Both the position numbers and the translations under genes were made by a program. This document shows positions 23,572 through 35,910 of a DNA stretch of 64,000 bases, one piece after another. The notes under the pieces are model-generated. The model searched no databases. It was not told where the DNA came from and worked only from the letters and a program-made list of their open reading frames with translations. The DNA lies in assembly GCA_026545225.1 (NCBI GenBank), contig CM048845.1, forward strand, positions 32,106,501 through 32,170,500. Direction: 5' to 3'. Each line of letters opens with the position of its first letter. Positions within the stretch are counted from its first letter, which is position 1. The DNA comes from Cornus controversa. Its lineage: Eukaryota > Streptophyta > Magnoliopsida > Cornales > Cornaceae.

Positions 23572-24535
23572 TGATGTGAAGACTTTTTGTGTTTTGGCAA
23601 TCAAAGTAAATTTTACCACTCGCAATAGAACGAATCCTTGGTATGATATGGCTCTATGTAGAGGGTGTCGATCCCATAGAGACTACATTGGTTTAATTGT
23701 TATAATCAAAAATTGGTTCCGAATCAATTAGCAAACGATGATTGTTTGTTTGCTTAAGCTACTTGAATACACATAAATACATAAAAACTCTCCAATTCAT
23801 TACAAAATTGACATAGTTACATGGCTAGGGTTTTGTCCAATCCTAGAGAAGGAGTTAGTTGATCATGATGGTGAGTAGGCACTCTATAGATAGAGATGCT
23901 TCTAGCTCCATATGGTCTTTAAGGCTTTGTCAAGACCTTCTTTGAAGCTTTCCCTTTCTAGAACTTTACTTCTCTCTCTAGAACTACAAAAATCCTCTTT
24001 ATTACAAAAATATGTTCTATATCTAACTATGAGACTAAAATTGTGTTTTTATCTGATTTAAAACCCAAAATATCCTAAAAATCATGTGAAAAGGCTTCTT
24101 GGAAATGATTGGTGACAAGTGGCCAAGTAGCCAAAATATCTTTGTTGACAGTTGTCTACTGTAGGCATTGGCCATGCATTGTAAATAGCATTACGATGCA
24201 TCAAAATTATAATTACGATTACGATGCATCGAAATTACAATTACGATGCATCTTACCATCGTAATTTCTTGTCTTTGAAACTTGATTTCTTTTAGAATTG
24301 TAGCTTCGGCTTTCACAGGTACTCTGCTAAACCTCATTGTAAGCCTTCAATCAAATGATCATGAGCTTGGAATGCATTCTTGAGATGATAGCAGAGTCGG
24401 ATTAAGACAGTTTTCAGAATAGAACCTAAAATCATGAAGAACACGAAAACATATAAAAACTATACAATATGTGCAACTATGGGTTCAAAATACATAAGTA
24501 AATGTACGAGAATGCATAACATTCAACGCTTATCA
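23572..24535 (-). repeat. LTR of element F (964 bp)
   Basis: Plus-strand edges are TGATGTGAAG and CAACGCTTATCA, giving TGATAAGCG...CACATCA on the sense strand. Conserved Athila LTR landmarks are present (ACCACTCGCAATAGAACGAAT near 23615, GGGTGTCGATCCCATAGAG near 23662). A cluster of palindromic GATGCATC motifs within ATTACGATGCATCG lies at 24195-24202, 24223-24230 and 24245-24252. Confidence 0.7.
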
Positions 24536-25233
24536 CACCCCCAAACTTAGATATTGCTAGTCCCATAGCAATTCAAGAGGATTTAACCTAAAACAACTAC
24601 CCTGCTTCTGTTTTTATGGAAAATGCGGTTGCATTTAGCGAATTCAACAAGCCTTTTAAACCCCTAGACACATCAAGTGGACGAGTGAAGTTTTATTGGG
24701 TTTAACTTGCTTGTTAAACTCACAAAAATATACAAAAATGGTTGATTAGCTCAGTCATCAACTAGTAAAGGATGATTGCCCTAATTTTCATCAAGGTGAC
24801 GAATACAAAAAGTATTATGGAACTAAACGGACATCAAAATCAAAATGCTTTTGAAATCATCAATCAGACAACTGTCCCCACATAATGCCCAACTCGATAC
24901 AAATACAAGTGATAACCCTAAAATCCTCTTTGAAAAAGTAAACCTACATCATAATGCGCGATTTATTGTCGCAATTTGAGAATAAATACAATGCCTGTCT
25001 TTAAAAGAACATCTTCTTGAAAAAGATTGCGAAAGCATACCATTGAAACATAAAACATTTTCAAAAGCTTATTTATAAGTGGTCTTGCAATGTCTAAGTC
25101 CCTTAAGCTTTCTAGCAAACTCATATAGCGAGCTTTAGACCAATGACTCAAAAGGACTTAATGACTCGAGCTTACTAGGCTATGAACTCAAACGAGCCAT
25201 TTGCCTTATTATTGCTCAATCTTGCACACTTTT
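24536..25233 (-). other. Athila 3' interior with polypurine tract, element F
   Basis: CACCCCCAAACTT at 24536-24548 is the polypurine tract (sense AAGTTTGGGGGTG) against the LTR edge. The following non-coding region aligns by landmarks with the 3' interior of B (TTGCTAGTCCC, AGGGCGATCAT-like, CCCCACATAATGGCC-like, TTATTATTGCTCAACCTTGCACACTT). It stops at 25233, where a TGATACACC-bounded sequence begins. Confidence 0.6.
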
Positions 25234-26345
25234 TGATACACCTAGAGGGGAGGGGCTGAATAGGTTCATCGATTTTTCTTCTTAATAATCCAAGATTGGC
25301 TATAAAAGCCAATCACACATTCTGACACAATAGTTTATAGAGGAAAACCCCAAGGTGGGGTAAAAAACCTCTTAGCCCTCAGGCCCGAACTGAGCTCCAC
25401 TATGTCTGAAAGGGTAGTACAGTAATTCTTCAATCACTCTTTCACTCATCCAAATCACCACATAATCACTCCAGCTCTCAATCCAGTTCACAGCCTCCCT
25501 AGGCTTGAACCACTCTCACCAATCCTTAGAATAGCTTTTCAGCTTTCAACCCAACCAGGCTTCCCAAAGCCCAAGCTATCTCTCACCAATCTCACTACAA
25601 TCACTCACACTCCCCTTGTCCAAAGTATACCTATACTTAGACTATACGTAGTGAATGTGGAGTCAGTTCGATGTAGAAAACAACAACTCTTCAAGTTTTG
25701 ATTTGTCGGTCTTTAAGGTCCAACTTGATAATGACATGGCCTATTGAATTCTTGGTACACAATGATGCTTAAATTTCTTTAAAAATAGTCTTAAGTGTGA
25801 ATCACACAATGACCCTTGAACTTCTTCAAAGATAGGCTTCAATAAGTACACCATTGAGTGTAGCTACAATGGACTTGTAGTATAACACTCTTTCAATGAA
25901 TCTTGTTCATAGCCACTTGAAAATTCTCCTTTAACTTGGCATTCATCATGAGCAACTAAGCTGGTACTACTTAGATTTTGAACCTATTCTTAACCATACA
26001 CACAACTGCAACTGGTGTAGAAATTAGTAGCATGGGAAGTTTAAAATGTAGAAAGTATGATCACGATTAATCAATACATAATTCAACAAACTATAATTCA
26101 GCAAAGTATAGAATCAACAACTCAGCAATTAACAAGTTTCAAATCAGCAATATTGAAGTATCAAATCAGCAATATGAGTGTCTCAATTCAGCATTTTAAA
26201 ACTAGCAAATCAGCAATGTCTAAGGTTTCAAATCAGCAAGTGAAGTTTTTGGATAGCAAATGCACAAATTAGCAAGTGACAAATTTGAGCTTTCTGGGAG
26301 GGTAAAGCAGTCGACTTTCCCTTTAGGGACAGATTCGTCGATAAG
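25234..26345 (+). mobile_element. Probable copia-type LTR fragment
   Basis: It begins TGATACACCTAGAGGGGAGG, a type of start I associate with widespread plant Ty1/copia LTRs, with GAGGAAAACCCCAAGGTGGG at 25341. It breaks the conserved 3' interior of F after CACACTTTT and is itself cut by the LTR of element C at 26346, so its right end and TSD are not visible. No coding sequence. Strand is inferred from the TG start only. Confidence 0.4.
26137..26246 (+). repeat. 22-bp degenerate tandem repeat
   Basis: Five units with the core CAAATCAGCAA recur at 22-bp spacing (cores near 26141, 26163, 26185, 26207, 26230). Looser copies extend upstream to about 26080. The 71-codon open frame over it is Gln/Ser-rich only because of the repeat. 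Confidence 0.7.
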
Positions 26346-27802
26346 TGTATCAATTAAATTACCACACTTCGCAATAGAATGAATTACTTGTAGAATAAGG
26401 CTATCGAAAGGGGTGTCGAACCTCTGGGACTGTGGTTTGAGTGAGTTGGATATATGGAATTAATTTTAATTGAATTTAATAGAAAAGAGTGCTGATTTTT
26501 ATATTCTAATTAACTAACGAAAGCAATTAAACAAAAGTAAGAGAAACTAGAAAGTGTAGAAAATATGAGATAAATCTAGGGCTGTTGATTTCACCATTAT
26601 CTTCACAATCAATGGCCAATTGAACTAATTCAGGAGAATTATTCCATGCATAAGTGGTGTCGGTGGTTACAAGCTCACCTCCATTCATCAGGAAGATAAC
26701 ATATGATTAAGACTAAGTTATGGACTATCTTCGATTGGCGTGGGCCATCTGCCTAAGTACTCTACTTTAAGGTGTAGTATGGTCCATCTTCTCTAGGTAT
26801 AATCCATCAAAGTTTTTAATGATATATTCAGTGATTACCATTATGTAATAATCACTCCCATAATCACAAAAAACTAGAAAGATTGAGTTCAATAACAATA
26901 ATCAAGAATCTAAGACAAGATAAGAAATTATTGAAACTAAATTTGTAAGACTTTTATTACTCAATTCTATAAGAAGAATCCTCTAAATTACACAATCTGT
27001 ACATGAATACAAAAATCCCCAATAATTAGAACAATCAGACCATTGATGCTTAGTTGGGACTACATCAAACCTCTAGTGGATGAACAAGTCGCTCATGGTA
27101 GAAGAGACTGCTTCAACTGTTAAGGAAGAAGGCGTCATCTTCGTAGAATATACGCAAGACGTTGTTCTCTAATGGTTCTCCACTCCAAAGCTCTACAAGT
27201 TGCTGTTTAAAAGTCTCCTAATATAGCCCCTAATTCTCCATTTTAAACCCTAAGAGAATATGAAGTGTCCGCCCCTAATTAGGAGTCAATTAGGGTTTTC
27301 CCGTAGGCCCTAAACAGGTGGATTTTTCTACTGACTTTCAGTCCAAAGTTTGACCCACTAGAAGTCCGATTCATAAAATTTTCGTGAAATATAAAAATGT
27401 CCAGAATTGAATTTCATTCAACCAACAATAAGAATGAGTCAATTTGACGCTCGAAAATAAGAGTTACAAGTCATTTTCCAAAACAAGATTAAAATTGGAT
27501 TAACGCAGAATTGGACTTTAGCCCGGAATCTCCTTAAGCAATTATAATTCTCTTAGGCCACTTCTTTGGGCTGTTTTGAGTTGAAATATGGAGTTGAATT
27601 GGTTCACTTAATGTAGGCTTCATATAACCATCTTACATATCAGCTTTAAGATCCTAAAAATCATGATTTATTTGAAATTACCATTAAGGACCTGAAAACA
27701 CAAAAAACACTAAAACAGAGTAAAAATCACAAATAATCTACTAGTAAGAGAATAAAATATGTAAGTTAAGAGATTAGAATGCATAACATTCAACGCCTAT
27801 CA
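26346..27802 (-). repeat. 3' LTR of element C
   Basis: Plus-strand edges TGTATCAATT and CAACGCCTATCA, so the sense reads TGATAGGCG...TTGATACA. Athila LTR landmarks occur at ACCACACTTCGCAATAGAATG and GGGGTGTCGAACC. The right edge is fixed by the polypurine tract CATCCCCAAACTT (27803-27815); the left edge is inferred from TG. Part (TTTTCGTGAAATAT, CCAGAATTGAATTTC near 27380) is shared with the LTR of D, so C and D are related families. Confidence 0.6.
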
Positions 27803-29404
27803 CATCCCCAAACTTACATATTGCTAGTCCCTTAGCAATAGAACAAAATAAAACTTAAACAAAGAAAAATAACTAAACACTAACTAAATTACCCAACTCC
27901 TCTTTCATGGGAAAAACAATTGCATTTAGCATATGCAGCAAACCTTTGAACCCCTAGGTTCCCCTAGTGGACGAGTTATTGTCTCGTGAGGATTTCCAGA
28001 AATGTTACCCACAAACATTCAAAATTCCTATTTCAACATTTATCAAGAAGAAGATTATAATATATAGTTACAGACTTGTATTCAAGAATAATTTCAAATT
28101 TCTAAATTCCATAGTTCAAAGTAATGGTCCCCACACATCATTCACATCAACATATCTTAAAGCAACCAACTCTAGCACCCTCGTGAAAAGTGCACTAGCA
28201 ATCATCTCATGTGGCATAACCGAGCTCTGAATATATTAAGTCACATACTCCTTCAACTCACTAGCTCCCCTTATTGAACTCATACTTCCAAATATTAATA
28301 CATGACTTTTTTTATTTTTTTTTCATTCATCATTCTTTTTCATTGATTTGTTGGTTGTGCAATGTCTTGGTCCATTAAGCTTTCTAGAAGATCCGTGTAG
28401 TAAGCTTTTAGTTAGTGACTCCCAAACCAAACGGCTTTAGGGCACTAGGTGTTAAGACACCACAAAGAACCTAATAACTTGAATCTGTCAGGCTACAAAC
28501 CAAGACAACCAATGCTCATCTTTTCTCACCCTTTCACTTTTGACGAGAACACTCAAATGTTTACTAAGGCAAAATGCCCGGTTACTCATGAAAATGATCA
28601 AATTGATTTGCTATTCATCACATATTCTTTTTCCTTTTTTTCATTGAAGTCAAGTAAAACAAATCATCGGTACTTATTCTCAAGGAATACCAATTAATAT
28701 CAAGCATATGTAACCCAGCAACTCAGAGCCAAAGTTTATACCCCACAAGTTTATGCTAGTGTGTGGCATGTGAGAAAAGTAAAATCAATCACCCCAAGGA
28801 ATATCAATGCAAACAATTATTAAAACCACTAATTCAAACCATTCTCAAAATTTAAAACATACTCAAGAATTGCAAGTCAAGCACCTAGATAAAGTATTAA
28901 TCCCTTGAATAATGTAAAAACATCCTATCTAAAACCAAAACAAAATAAAATAAAATAAAAACTATAAAAAGAAAATAAACAAAAAGTCCTCAAACAAGAA
29001 GAATTTTATAAAAAATTTCCCCCCATTGCAATAAAACAAATAAAAGGCATCACCTTATCACCAAACTTAAATTGTACATTGTCCACAATATACATCTAAT
29101 AAAAGTATAGAGAAGGGTTAGAACGATATTACCATGATCACGGAGTAGTGAGAAGAAAATAGAGCAAACCAGTACCGTGACGAAAATACAAGCATTCCCC
29201 CAAACATGGATACAACAACTTGTCAATACAAACCACGATACCCCACCAACCAAGTGAAATAATATGGGTGAAAATAAAAATGAAATAGAAAAGAAAATAT
29301 ATATATTTTTTAAACTGAATTTAAAAAACAATATGAAAAATAAAATAAAGAAAAGAAAAATAAAAATAAAACTAAAAATACAAAAGATAGTTACCTCCAA
29401 AAAA
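27803..29404 (-). other. 3' interior of element C
   Basis: Non-coding Athila interior between ORF2 and the 3' LTR. The polypurine tract lies at 27803-27815. A second conserved block lies near 29062-29085 (CACCAAACTTAAATTGTACATTGTCCACAATAT), matching the CCCCCAAACTT...ACATTGTCCTCAATG block in B (33331), A (54143) and D (44165). The open frames here are T- or K-rich and show no domain. Confidence 0.5.
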
Positions 29405-30584
29405 TCAAGGAGAAAGTGGTGCCGGAGCATCTGGGTCTAGGCCAGCCTGTCGCATCAACGCCCGTAGCAACATCCTCATCTCCCTCTGATCCTGTTGACC
29501 CTTTTGGTAGTGATCAACCATCTCTGTCTGTAAAGCTCCAAACTGCAGATACCTCTGTCTATAAGGTACCAAACTGAGTGGTCAACCCAGCAATCTACTC
29601 CTCTATATGGCCATATGCCTGGCCTTCAGCCTGTGCATGCACATCCTCCTCCGCTTCTACCTCCTCGGCCTCTTCCACCACTGGTGGTGGTGCTACTACA
29701 GGCTCCGCTCCATAGGTGAGCCTAGTGATCTCTCCTGGCACACCAATGACTCTTTCATATGTAATCTACTCATGTTCCAGTCATATGTGCCATAATGGAT
29801 GTCACATGTAAATGAAATCTCATCTACATCAATCTCATACCCCTGTACACATATCAACTATTAAATAAGAGTAGGGAATGGAAATTCCCAGTCACTTGCA
29901 CTGTCTAATGTCTTGCCCATAACTTTTGAATAGAATTTCTCAATTTGTCCCCAAATAATCTATGGAAATGACAACCAGTGCCCAAAATGTATAACATATA
30001 AGGAACTGAGGAACTCTTGATGTCTTTCAAGCCTAGTTGGACACACATTCTTGTATAATACTACGTCAAGGAACCATAAGTGGTTGGGCATAGAGGATTT
30101 AGAAGTAGCATTATGTTTTGGCCCAGAAAACTGGCTAGCACACAAACGTGCAACCAAGTTACCCACCGAAAGATCATGGAGTAAAGGAGTGTAGATGTTT
30201 GTCAAATCATTGGGGCAGTCATGTGGACACCTGAACTTGCGTCCCATCCACTATTGAAATAAGAACACCCCGCTCATCCGATTTGAGCATTAAGTTCTAG
30301 TAAAATACCTTTATGAGCCTCGGGTAAATAATGATGGATGATGGTCCAAAAATTAAAGAAGCCCGGCGATGATAGATGTCAGCTATACCCCATTGAGTTC
30401 TGGGGAACATAGCATAAAGTTCCAGTATATCAAAAGTTGTTTCAAAATTTAAAGCCCTCGGGTGCCATCTTTTATGGACCCTTTCTCGTCGTGCCATCAG
30501 AGCAATTAGTGCTTGAACATGCCGTGCCCATTGAGGATGATGTGAGCTCAAGGCGCCCTGGGTGTTGGCTCTCTTTGGTGCCAT
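29405..30584 (-). pseudogene. Athila ORF2 (plant transposon protein type) of element C
   Basis: It begins MAPKRANTQG at 30584 and ends GLDPDAPAPLSP-stop at 29405. The middle piece (30247-29960) has NHLWFLDVVLYKNVCPTRLE and SLYVIHFGHWLSFP, aligning with RLWFLDTVLIKNACPLQHM and LYAFHTGTCFSVPSL of B. It is frame-broken between 30297 and 30247 and has stops afterwards. This ORF sits where Athila elements carry their extra (once called env-like) gene. I see no signal peptide or transmembrane segment. Function unknown. Confidence 0.55.
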
Positions 30585-30821
30585 ATGAATTCAAATAGTT
30601 TGGTGGAGGAATTTAAGCAAACACTTGGTGTGCGAAAATCAAATACCACCTTCAACATCTTCTTTGTCAGTGTAATACACCCTAATAGCAAACAATTCAA
30701 TCCACAAATGAGTCTCCCAAACTTATTCTTCGAAAGCCCTCAAAGGTATCCACTCAATTTTGAGAAAATAAGACTCAACTTTTCTTGATTATGAACTTTG
30801 AAAAAGTTATGAGTTTACTTG
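30585..30821 (-). other. Pre-ORF2 spacer of element C
   Basis: Non-coding sequence immediately upstream (minus sense) of C's ORF2, ending at the B target copy ACTTG (30817-30821). It resumes at 40962 beyond B. No gene seen. Confidence 0.5.
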
Positions 30822-32243
30822 TGATGTGGCTAAACTCGAATTATATTGTAAGCTTAATTTTGCCCTTTTTATCAAAATATAATTTAACCACTCGCAAAAG
30901 CACGAATCTTTGTAGATACGGTTCTATATAGAGGGTATCGATCCCACGAGGACTAGTCGCAATTGTCTTAAAGAAAGATTAATTGCACTTTAATCCTAAA
31001 AACAAGGTTTTGAATTTTTGTTTATAAAACTATTGCATGAATGTAATGACAATAAAAGTAAAGAGTTTAAAGTTGGGAGAGAGAACTAGGGTTAGTTTCC
31101 ACCACTAGCCATTCACATGTTCATAATTGTAGCAAGCATGGGATTCATAAATTAAATGCCTAACAATGTCATTAGGCTTGTGACCTCAATGACATATCAA
31201 AAGATCAATGTGTTTGTCCACCTATCATAATCCATCTTCAATAAGCATATCTCTTCAACCTAACTAACTATCTAATTACCCTACTCTCTAAGTGAACCTA
31301 CATGCATCCAAACTACCTTATCTTGGCATGGTTTATACAAACAAACACAACACATTCATTTAAACACCATTATCTAGCCATCATTTGCACTTCTTGTGGA
31401 ATATGCAAATGTTGTGCACTCAAATGACAAAATCTACTCTAAGACAAGAATAAACTCAACATCAAATGAATATATAGAAGAAATGTATTAGTGTACATGA
31501 TCACTAGGCTAAATAATCAACATTTAATTACAAATCCCCAAGTGCTACAAAAAGGAACAAGTTTACATGGCTAGGGGCTTCAACCACACCCTAGTAGAAG
31601 AGTTAGTTGCTCATGGTTGCTTTGCACTCTTCCATTGATGAAGGAGATGAAGCTTCTTGGTCTGGTTCAGCTTCTCCTCTTCCTCTCCCGAAGGTCTCTC
31701 CTTGGATAATATGATGTGTATTGAGAGATATATGAGATATGTGGCTTTTTGGTGCTTTAAGGCTTCCTTTTCCAACCTTGGGGCCCACCATATATATATA
31801 TATATCAATATATATATCCATTGTATCAAGAAGGTCCCCAAGGGTCTTGTTCAAGTCAGACAATCCCCCTAAGTCATGCAAAAAGGGAGATTTTGTTACA
31901 AGTGGGAGAGCAGGTGAGCAAGTGGGCAAGTGGCTTCTGCAGAATCTCGATCAATCGAGATTGGATCTCGATTGATCGAGATTTCGATCAATCGAAATAA
32001 GATCTCGATCAATCGAGATCTCGATTGATCGAGATCAACATCTCGATTGATCGAGATGCCTTTGGCTGCATTTCTAATTTTTGTTCTTCAGCTGTAAATA
32101 GCCTCAAACTTTGCTCCTTTCACTACAAGACCTGCAATACCTCAAAAACACAAAAATACAGTAAACATATCTCGGTAATCATAAAAACGGAACTAACATA
32201 TGCAATAAAGAGGGTTCAAATGCATAGAATTGAACACTTATCA
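30822..32243 (-). repeat. 3' LTR of element B
   Basis: Plus-strand edges TGATGTGGCT and GAACACTTATCA. It carries the Athila landmark CCACTCGCAAAAGCACGAATC (30890) and, at 31939-32060, six or so copies of the near-palindrome ATCTCGATTGATCGAGAT in both directions. The peptide-coding frames over 31603-31929 (with IYIDIYIYMV) reflect a TA-rich stretch and recur in every copy of the LTR. Confidence 0.9.
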
Positions 32244-34041
32244 CACCCCCAAACTTACATATTGCTAGTCCCTTAGCAATGCGATATTACAAAAATAAAA
32301 TTAACTATCTTATACAAAAGTTTAATCATGCTCAGTCATCAACTAGATAAAGGGCGATCATCCGTTCATTTCACATTTGGAAAATGCAACAAGTATTACA
32401 GAACTATGTGGTCATTAGCAAAAATGGACTTTCACAAGCTACAAATAAACGACGGTCCCCACATAATGGCCAGCCCGAGCAAACATACCAATTCTGACCC
32501 CAAAATCCTCTTTGAAAAGTTAACATGCATTCTAACGCGTGGCTTTTGTCATATTTGGAGAGGAAAAAGAACAAATCTATTTTTAAGAGAAAAACTCATT
32601 GAAAAAGCTCGCCATTGCCGTTCGTTATCACAAAATTTCATGATTGCTCATGTGCGGATGACCGTGCAATGCTTAGCTCTTTTTGTTTTCTTGTAAGCCC
32701 ATGTAGCGGCATTGGGCCAATGACTCCCAAACCAATTGGCTTTAGGGCATTAGGTGAAGAAGCACCCCTCGGGCTTAATAACCGAGCTTACAAGGCGATG
32801 AACTTAAGCAAGCCACCCGCTTATTATTGCTCAACCTTGCACACTTATACGCGAATACTCCCTGCTTTGAGGCATAGAAATCCGGTTTATTGAGTGAGAA
32901 GGCTTATTGCATTTATTTTATAATATTTTTTTTTTTTAACAACCGGAAGAACTTATTCTCTAAGTTGTTCAGATAAAAACAAAAATTTACAAAATTCTCC
33001 GTCAGACTTATACCCCACAATTTAAAATGCATGTGTGCGAATTTGTGCGGTTAAGGACAAATTTAGGGCAAGAACTATACGTGCTCATATTTGGACAAAA
33101 ATGTAGACCGTTCTAGCCTACTATATAGCTTGCAAAAGTGCGGGTATTTACAATGTTAAAGTTCTTAACTACCTACTGCATTTACCTCGGACATTTATTC
33201 GAATGATCTTCCTTTAAAAAGCAAGACATCATAGCAAGCATGCAAAAATATCAAGAAAACTGCTCTACAATGACACTCAATATTAAGACTGAACATTGCA
33301 TGCATATGCAAGTGGTATAGCATACCGTACCCCCAAACTTATATGCAACATTGTCCTCAATGTTTGGACAAGAAGAACAAGGAAAGAAGTTACCGGGATT
33401 GCAGAATACGACAAAAATGGTATTCCACAGTAGCGGTCATCCTGCAAATAAGAAAAACCTGCATGGAACACCAACTGGATACCACGAGCATTAAAAGGAA
33501 CAAAAAGTATATGAAAAGAGCATAATAAAATAAGTATGCACAAACGGACAATGCCAAGATCACTGCATATCTAAGGGTCTGAACTGGTGTTTCCCAATTG
33601 TCTAAGAGGTCTATGCGATAAGATATTGACTATCCAGGCACGCTAACGTATAGCACGCAAAGGGGCTGCCTTTCTTTATTACCGCCATACTGCGTTGAAG
33701 CAATATCAACAGTATTGGGAATTTAAACCAGGCGGTAATAAACGGAAATCATCAACTGAATCGCATATAACAATTAGGCAAGTGGTACTACATACATAGT
33801 CAAAGTATAGAGAACAGATAGATTGACAGAAAGCAAAAATAAAGATAGGAAAGATAACACATGGTATAACAGAAAAGATAAATGTATTCCATAAATATGA
33901 AAATGAGTTTATTACAAAGTGTACATGCATCTGGGATACTCATAAAAAACAAAAAATGAAAGAAAACATGGCCAACATGGCTTATCAAACATAAAGAAAG
34001 AAAAATACAGAAAGTAAAGCATAAAGGACAAATAAAAGCAG
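32244..34041 (-). other. 3' interior and polypurine tract of element B
   Basis: The polypurine tract (sense AAGTTTGGGGGTG) is at 32244-32256. A second purine block, sense CATTGAGGACAATGTTGC...AAGTTTGGGGG, lies at 33331-33362 and may act as an internal plus-strand primer. Otherwise non-coding, with short open frames that have no domain and are shared with element A at 53044-54843. Confidence 0.65.
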
Positions 34042-35250
34042 CTACTCGAGGGCGGGTGGTGGTGGTGGTGGCTCGGTGGGAGTAGAGGTGGAGGTGGAAG
34101 CTCGTCCGGCAAGCAGGAACTGCAGGTCCTGCCGGAAGGCACGGAACTCGTCTAAAATAGCCCTCTGACCCTGTGCCAGAGATGAAATGTCCGTCCGAAT
34201 GCTTGCCAGCTGACTCTGCATCACCTGGACATGCTCATCAAAACCCTGCTGGAGCCGCTCTACGTCAGCCGCCAGGCAGGAGTAGCCTGTCGCTAGGAAG
34301 TCATGCCGCTCTGCAGCAATATCCATCTCCTCATCATCGGACCCATCCCCTGCAGGCTCTCCCTTATCCATCTCCACCGGGGCATCCATATCTACATCGT
34401 TTGGTGGATCACCCTGGTGGTCCTGTTGTTCTAAGTGTCGCTTCACCCGCTCCCACTGAGTAGATGTGAAGCGGATGGGCGGTGCCAACTGAACGTCAGT
34501 ATCACTGACCGGTATACTGGCACGGCTCAGAAAAGCGGCGACAAGGAAAGGAAAGGGAAACCGCCAACTCGCTGCTCGCCGCATCCTCTTGTTGATGAGG
34601 CCGTCCCAGACCTTGAACATCAGCCCCCATACCAGTGACGGGACAGAAAAGCACGTGCCCGTGTGGAAAGCATAGAGGCAACGGAGGAGGTCGCCCCTGC
34701 GCTCTGCCATGTGCTGCAGAGGACACGCGTTCTTGATGAGAACGGTGTCCAGGAACCATAATCTGCTCGGGCACATCAATTTGGACGTGCAATTGTGACT
34801 GGGCATGGTAAATGCCCCGCCACACATGTCCATCACGATGGAAAACAGTGTCGAGTCTGCTGGAAGTGCGGCCCTGTAAAGCGGTTGACCGTCCTGATCA
34901 ACCATATCTGGCGGCTGTTGGTGAGGGATGCCGAGCATCTGCTCAATCTGGCTCGGCGTAATCATAATCGTCATGATGCCCACGACCGTCTCCAATGTGT
35001 CCGGCGCTATGCAGGAGTAGGTCATGCGCTCGTAGAAGACCTGCACTAAGCGCTTGTGTGCCACATTAGTGGGAGGCACACACAATCGGTCGAGGCGACG
35101 CCTCCTGAGCTCAGCGACAGTCCACGTGCTGTCGGGACACCTCTCGAACTCTCTCAGGTCAAATGTCTACTCCGGGTGAAACTGCCGAGAACGGAAGGCT
35201 CGCCTGGGCACGTCTCGCACAGAACCGGGGGCATTCTTCACCCTCGCCAT
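34042..35250 (-). pseudogene. Athila ORF2 of element B, one stop
   Basis: From ATG 35250 (MARVKNAPGSVRDVP) to the stop at 34042 there are 402 codons in a single frame, broken only by TAG at 35167-35169. Order: basic N-terminus; a helical domain of the 'putative plant transposon protein' kind (DRLCVPPTNVAHKRLVQVFY, ITPSQIEQMLGIP, LWFLDTVLIKNACPL, LYAFHTGTCFSVPSLVWG); an acidic stretch (EEMDIAAERHD); a probable coiled coil (VERLQQGFDEHVQVMQSQLA); and a Thr/Pro-rich tail ending PPPPPPALE. I see no signal peptide, membrane segment or catalytic motif. It is clearly richer in GC than the surrounding DNA. Such ORFs follow pol in Athila elements and their function is not known. Confidence 0.7.
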
Positions 35251-35910
35251 GATCTCGGAACAATCTGCACTTTATTCCAAAAATTACGTAAATAAAAATA
35301 AAATGAAAGGAATACTAAACTAAGAATAAAAATAAAAGAATAAAAATGAAAATGAGGTCTTAGTCGATGGTGCTGACATGAATTAAAAAAATTCGCTCTC
35401 AAAGAAGCAGTGTAAGCGGATGCAACTGAAACAAAGGTGCCACGGTTACAAACCGTACAGAAAGCATTTGAAATAGAGAGAATGAATAACTTACCCCTAC
35501 ATGAATTCCTACCCCCCGAAACCCGCAAAATCTCATTACGAATATCGCAAATGCACCCATCCAACCCAACATCATCTGTCTATGTTTATTACGCTGTAAA
35601 ACTATCAAAAATAGCGAGAAAGTACGCAAAATGTAGCCATGCATCACTTACCTCAAGGTGAAGATGATGCCCGGCACAAACAGAAGAAGACCCACTCGCA
35701 ACCGCGAAGAGAAGAGCATGCGAGTGCTAGTGGCGATCTCGGACTATGTCGAACGGCGGTGGATGATCGAGGATGGTAGATCAGGTGCACGATAGTGCTC
35801 GGAGAAAGCTTTGGATCGCTCGGAGAAGAGAATAAGTCGGATGGTCTTTTGAAATGAGAGGGAAGGCCAACGGTTTAAATACTAATTCGGCTCACGTGCA
35901 GGAATCGCGT

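Larger units (their letters stand above)
20778..25233 (-). mobile_element. Element F: Athila relic, int-LTR-int arrangement
   Basis: On the minus strand one LTR (23572-24535) is flanked on both sides by Athila interior. Downstream lie a PBS, leader, gag and protease (to 20778); upstream lie the 3' interior and polypurine tract (24536-25233). So one LTR serves as the 3' LTR of one copy and the 5' LTR of another, the footprint of unequal recombination between tandem copies or of a nested pair. The coding parts are badly frame-broken, so F is older than A and B. Its left side is cut at the Harbinger junction, its right side by the copia-like LTR. Confidence 0.65.

Noticed and set aside
28449..28697. 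Short plus-strand frames in the Athila 3' interiors (also 32328-32893, 53383-53694)
   Set aside because: They are antisense to the elements, lack domains, and are shared only because the interiors are homologous.
31939..32063. Regularly spaced TCGATCAATCGA motifs resembling a CRISPR array
   Set aside because: Repeats are short, near-palindromic, variable and in both directions; spacers are short and uneven, and the array lies inside plant retrotransposon LTRs.
34042..35085. Envelope gene
   Set aside because: It occupies the position of the so-called env-like ORF of Athila, but no signal peptide, transmembrane helix or furin-type site is visible.
34173..35295. Plus-strand open frames over ORF2 of B (and 55252-55812 over A)
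   Set aside because: They lie antisense to ORF2 and arise from its GC-rich codons; the minus frame has the recognisable domain in both copies.
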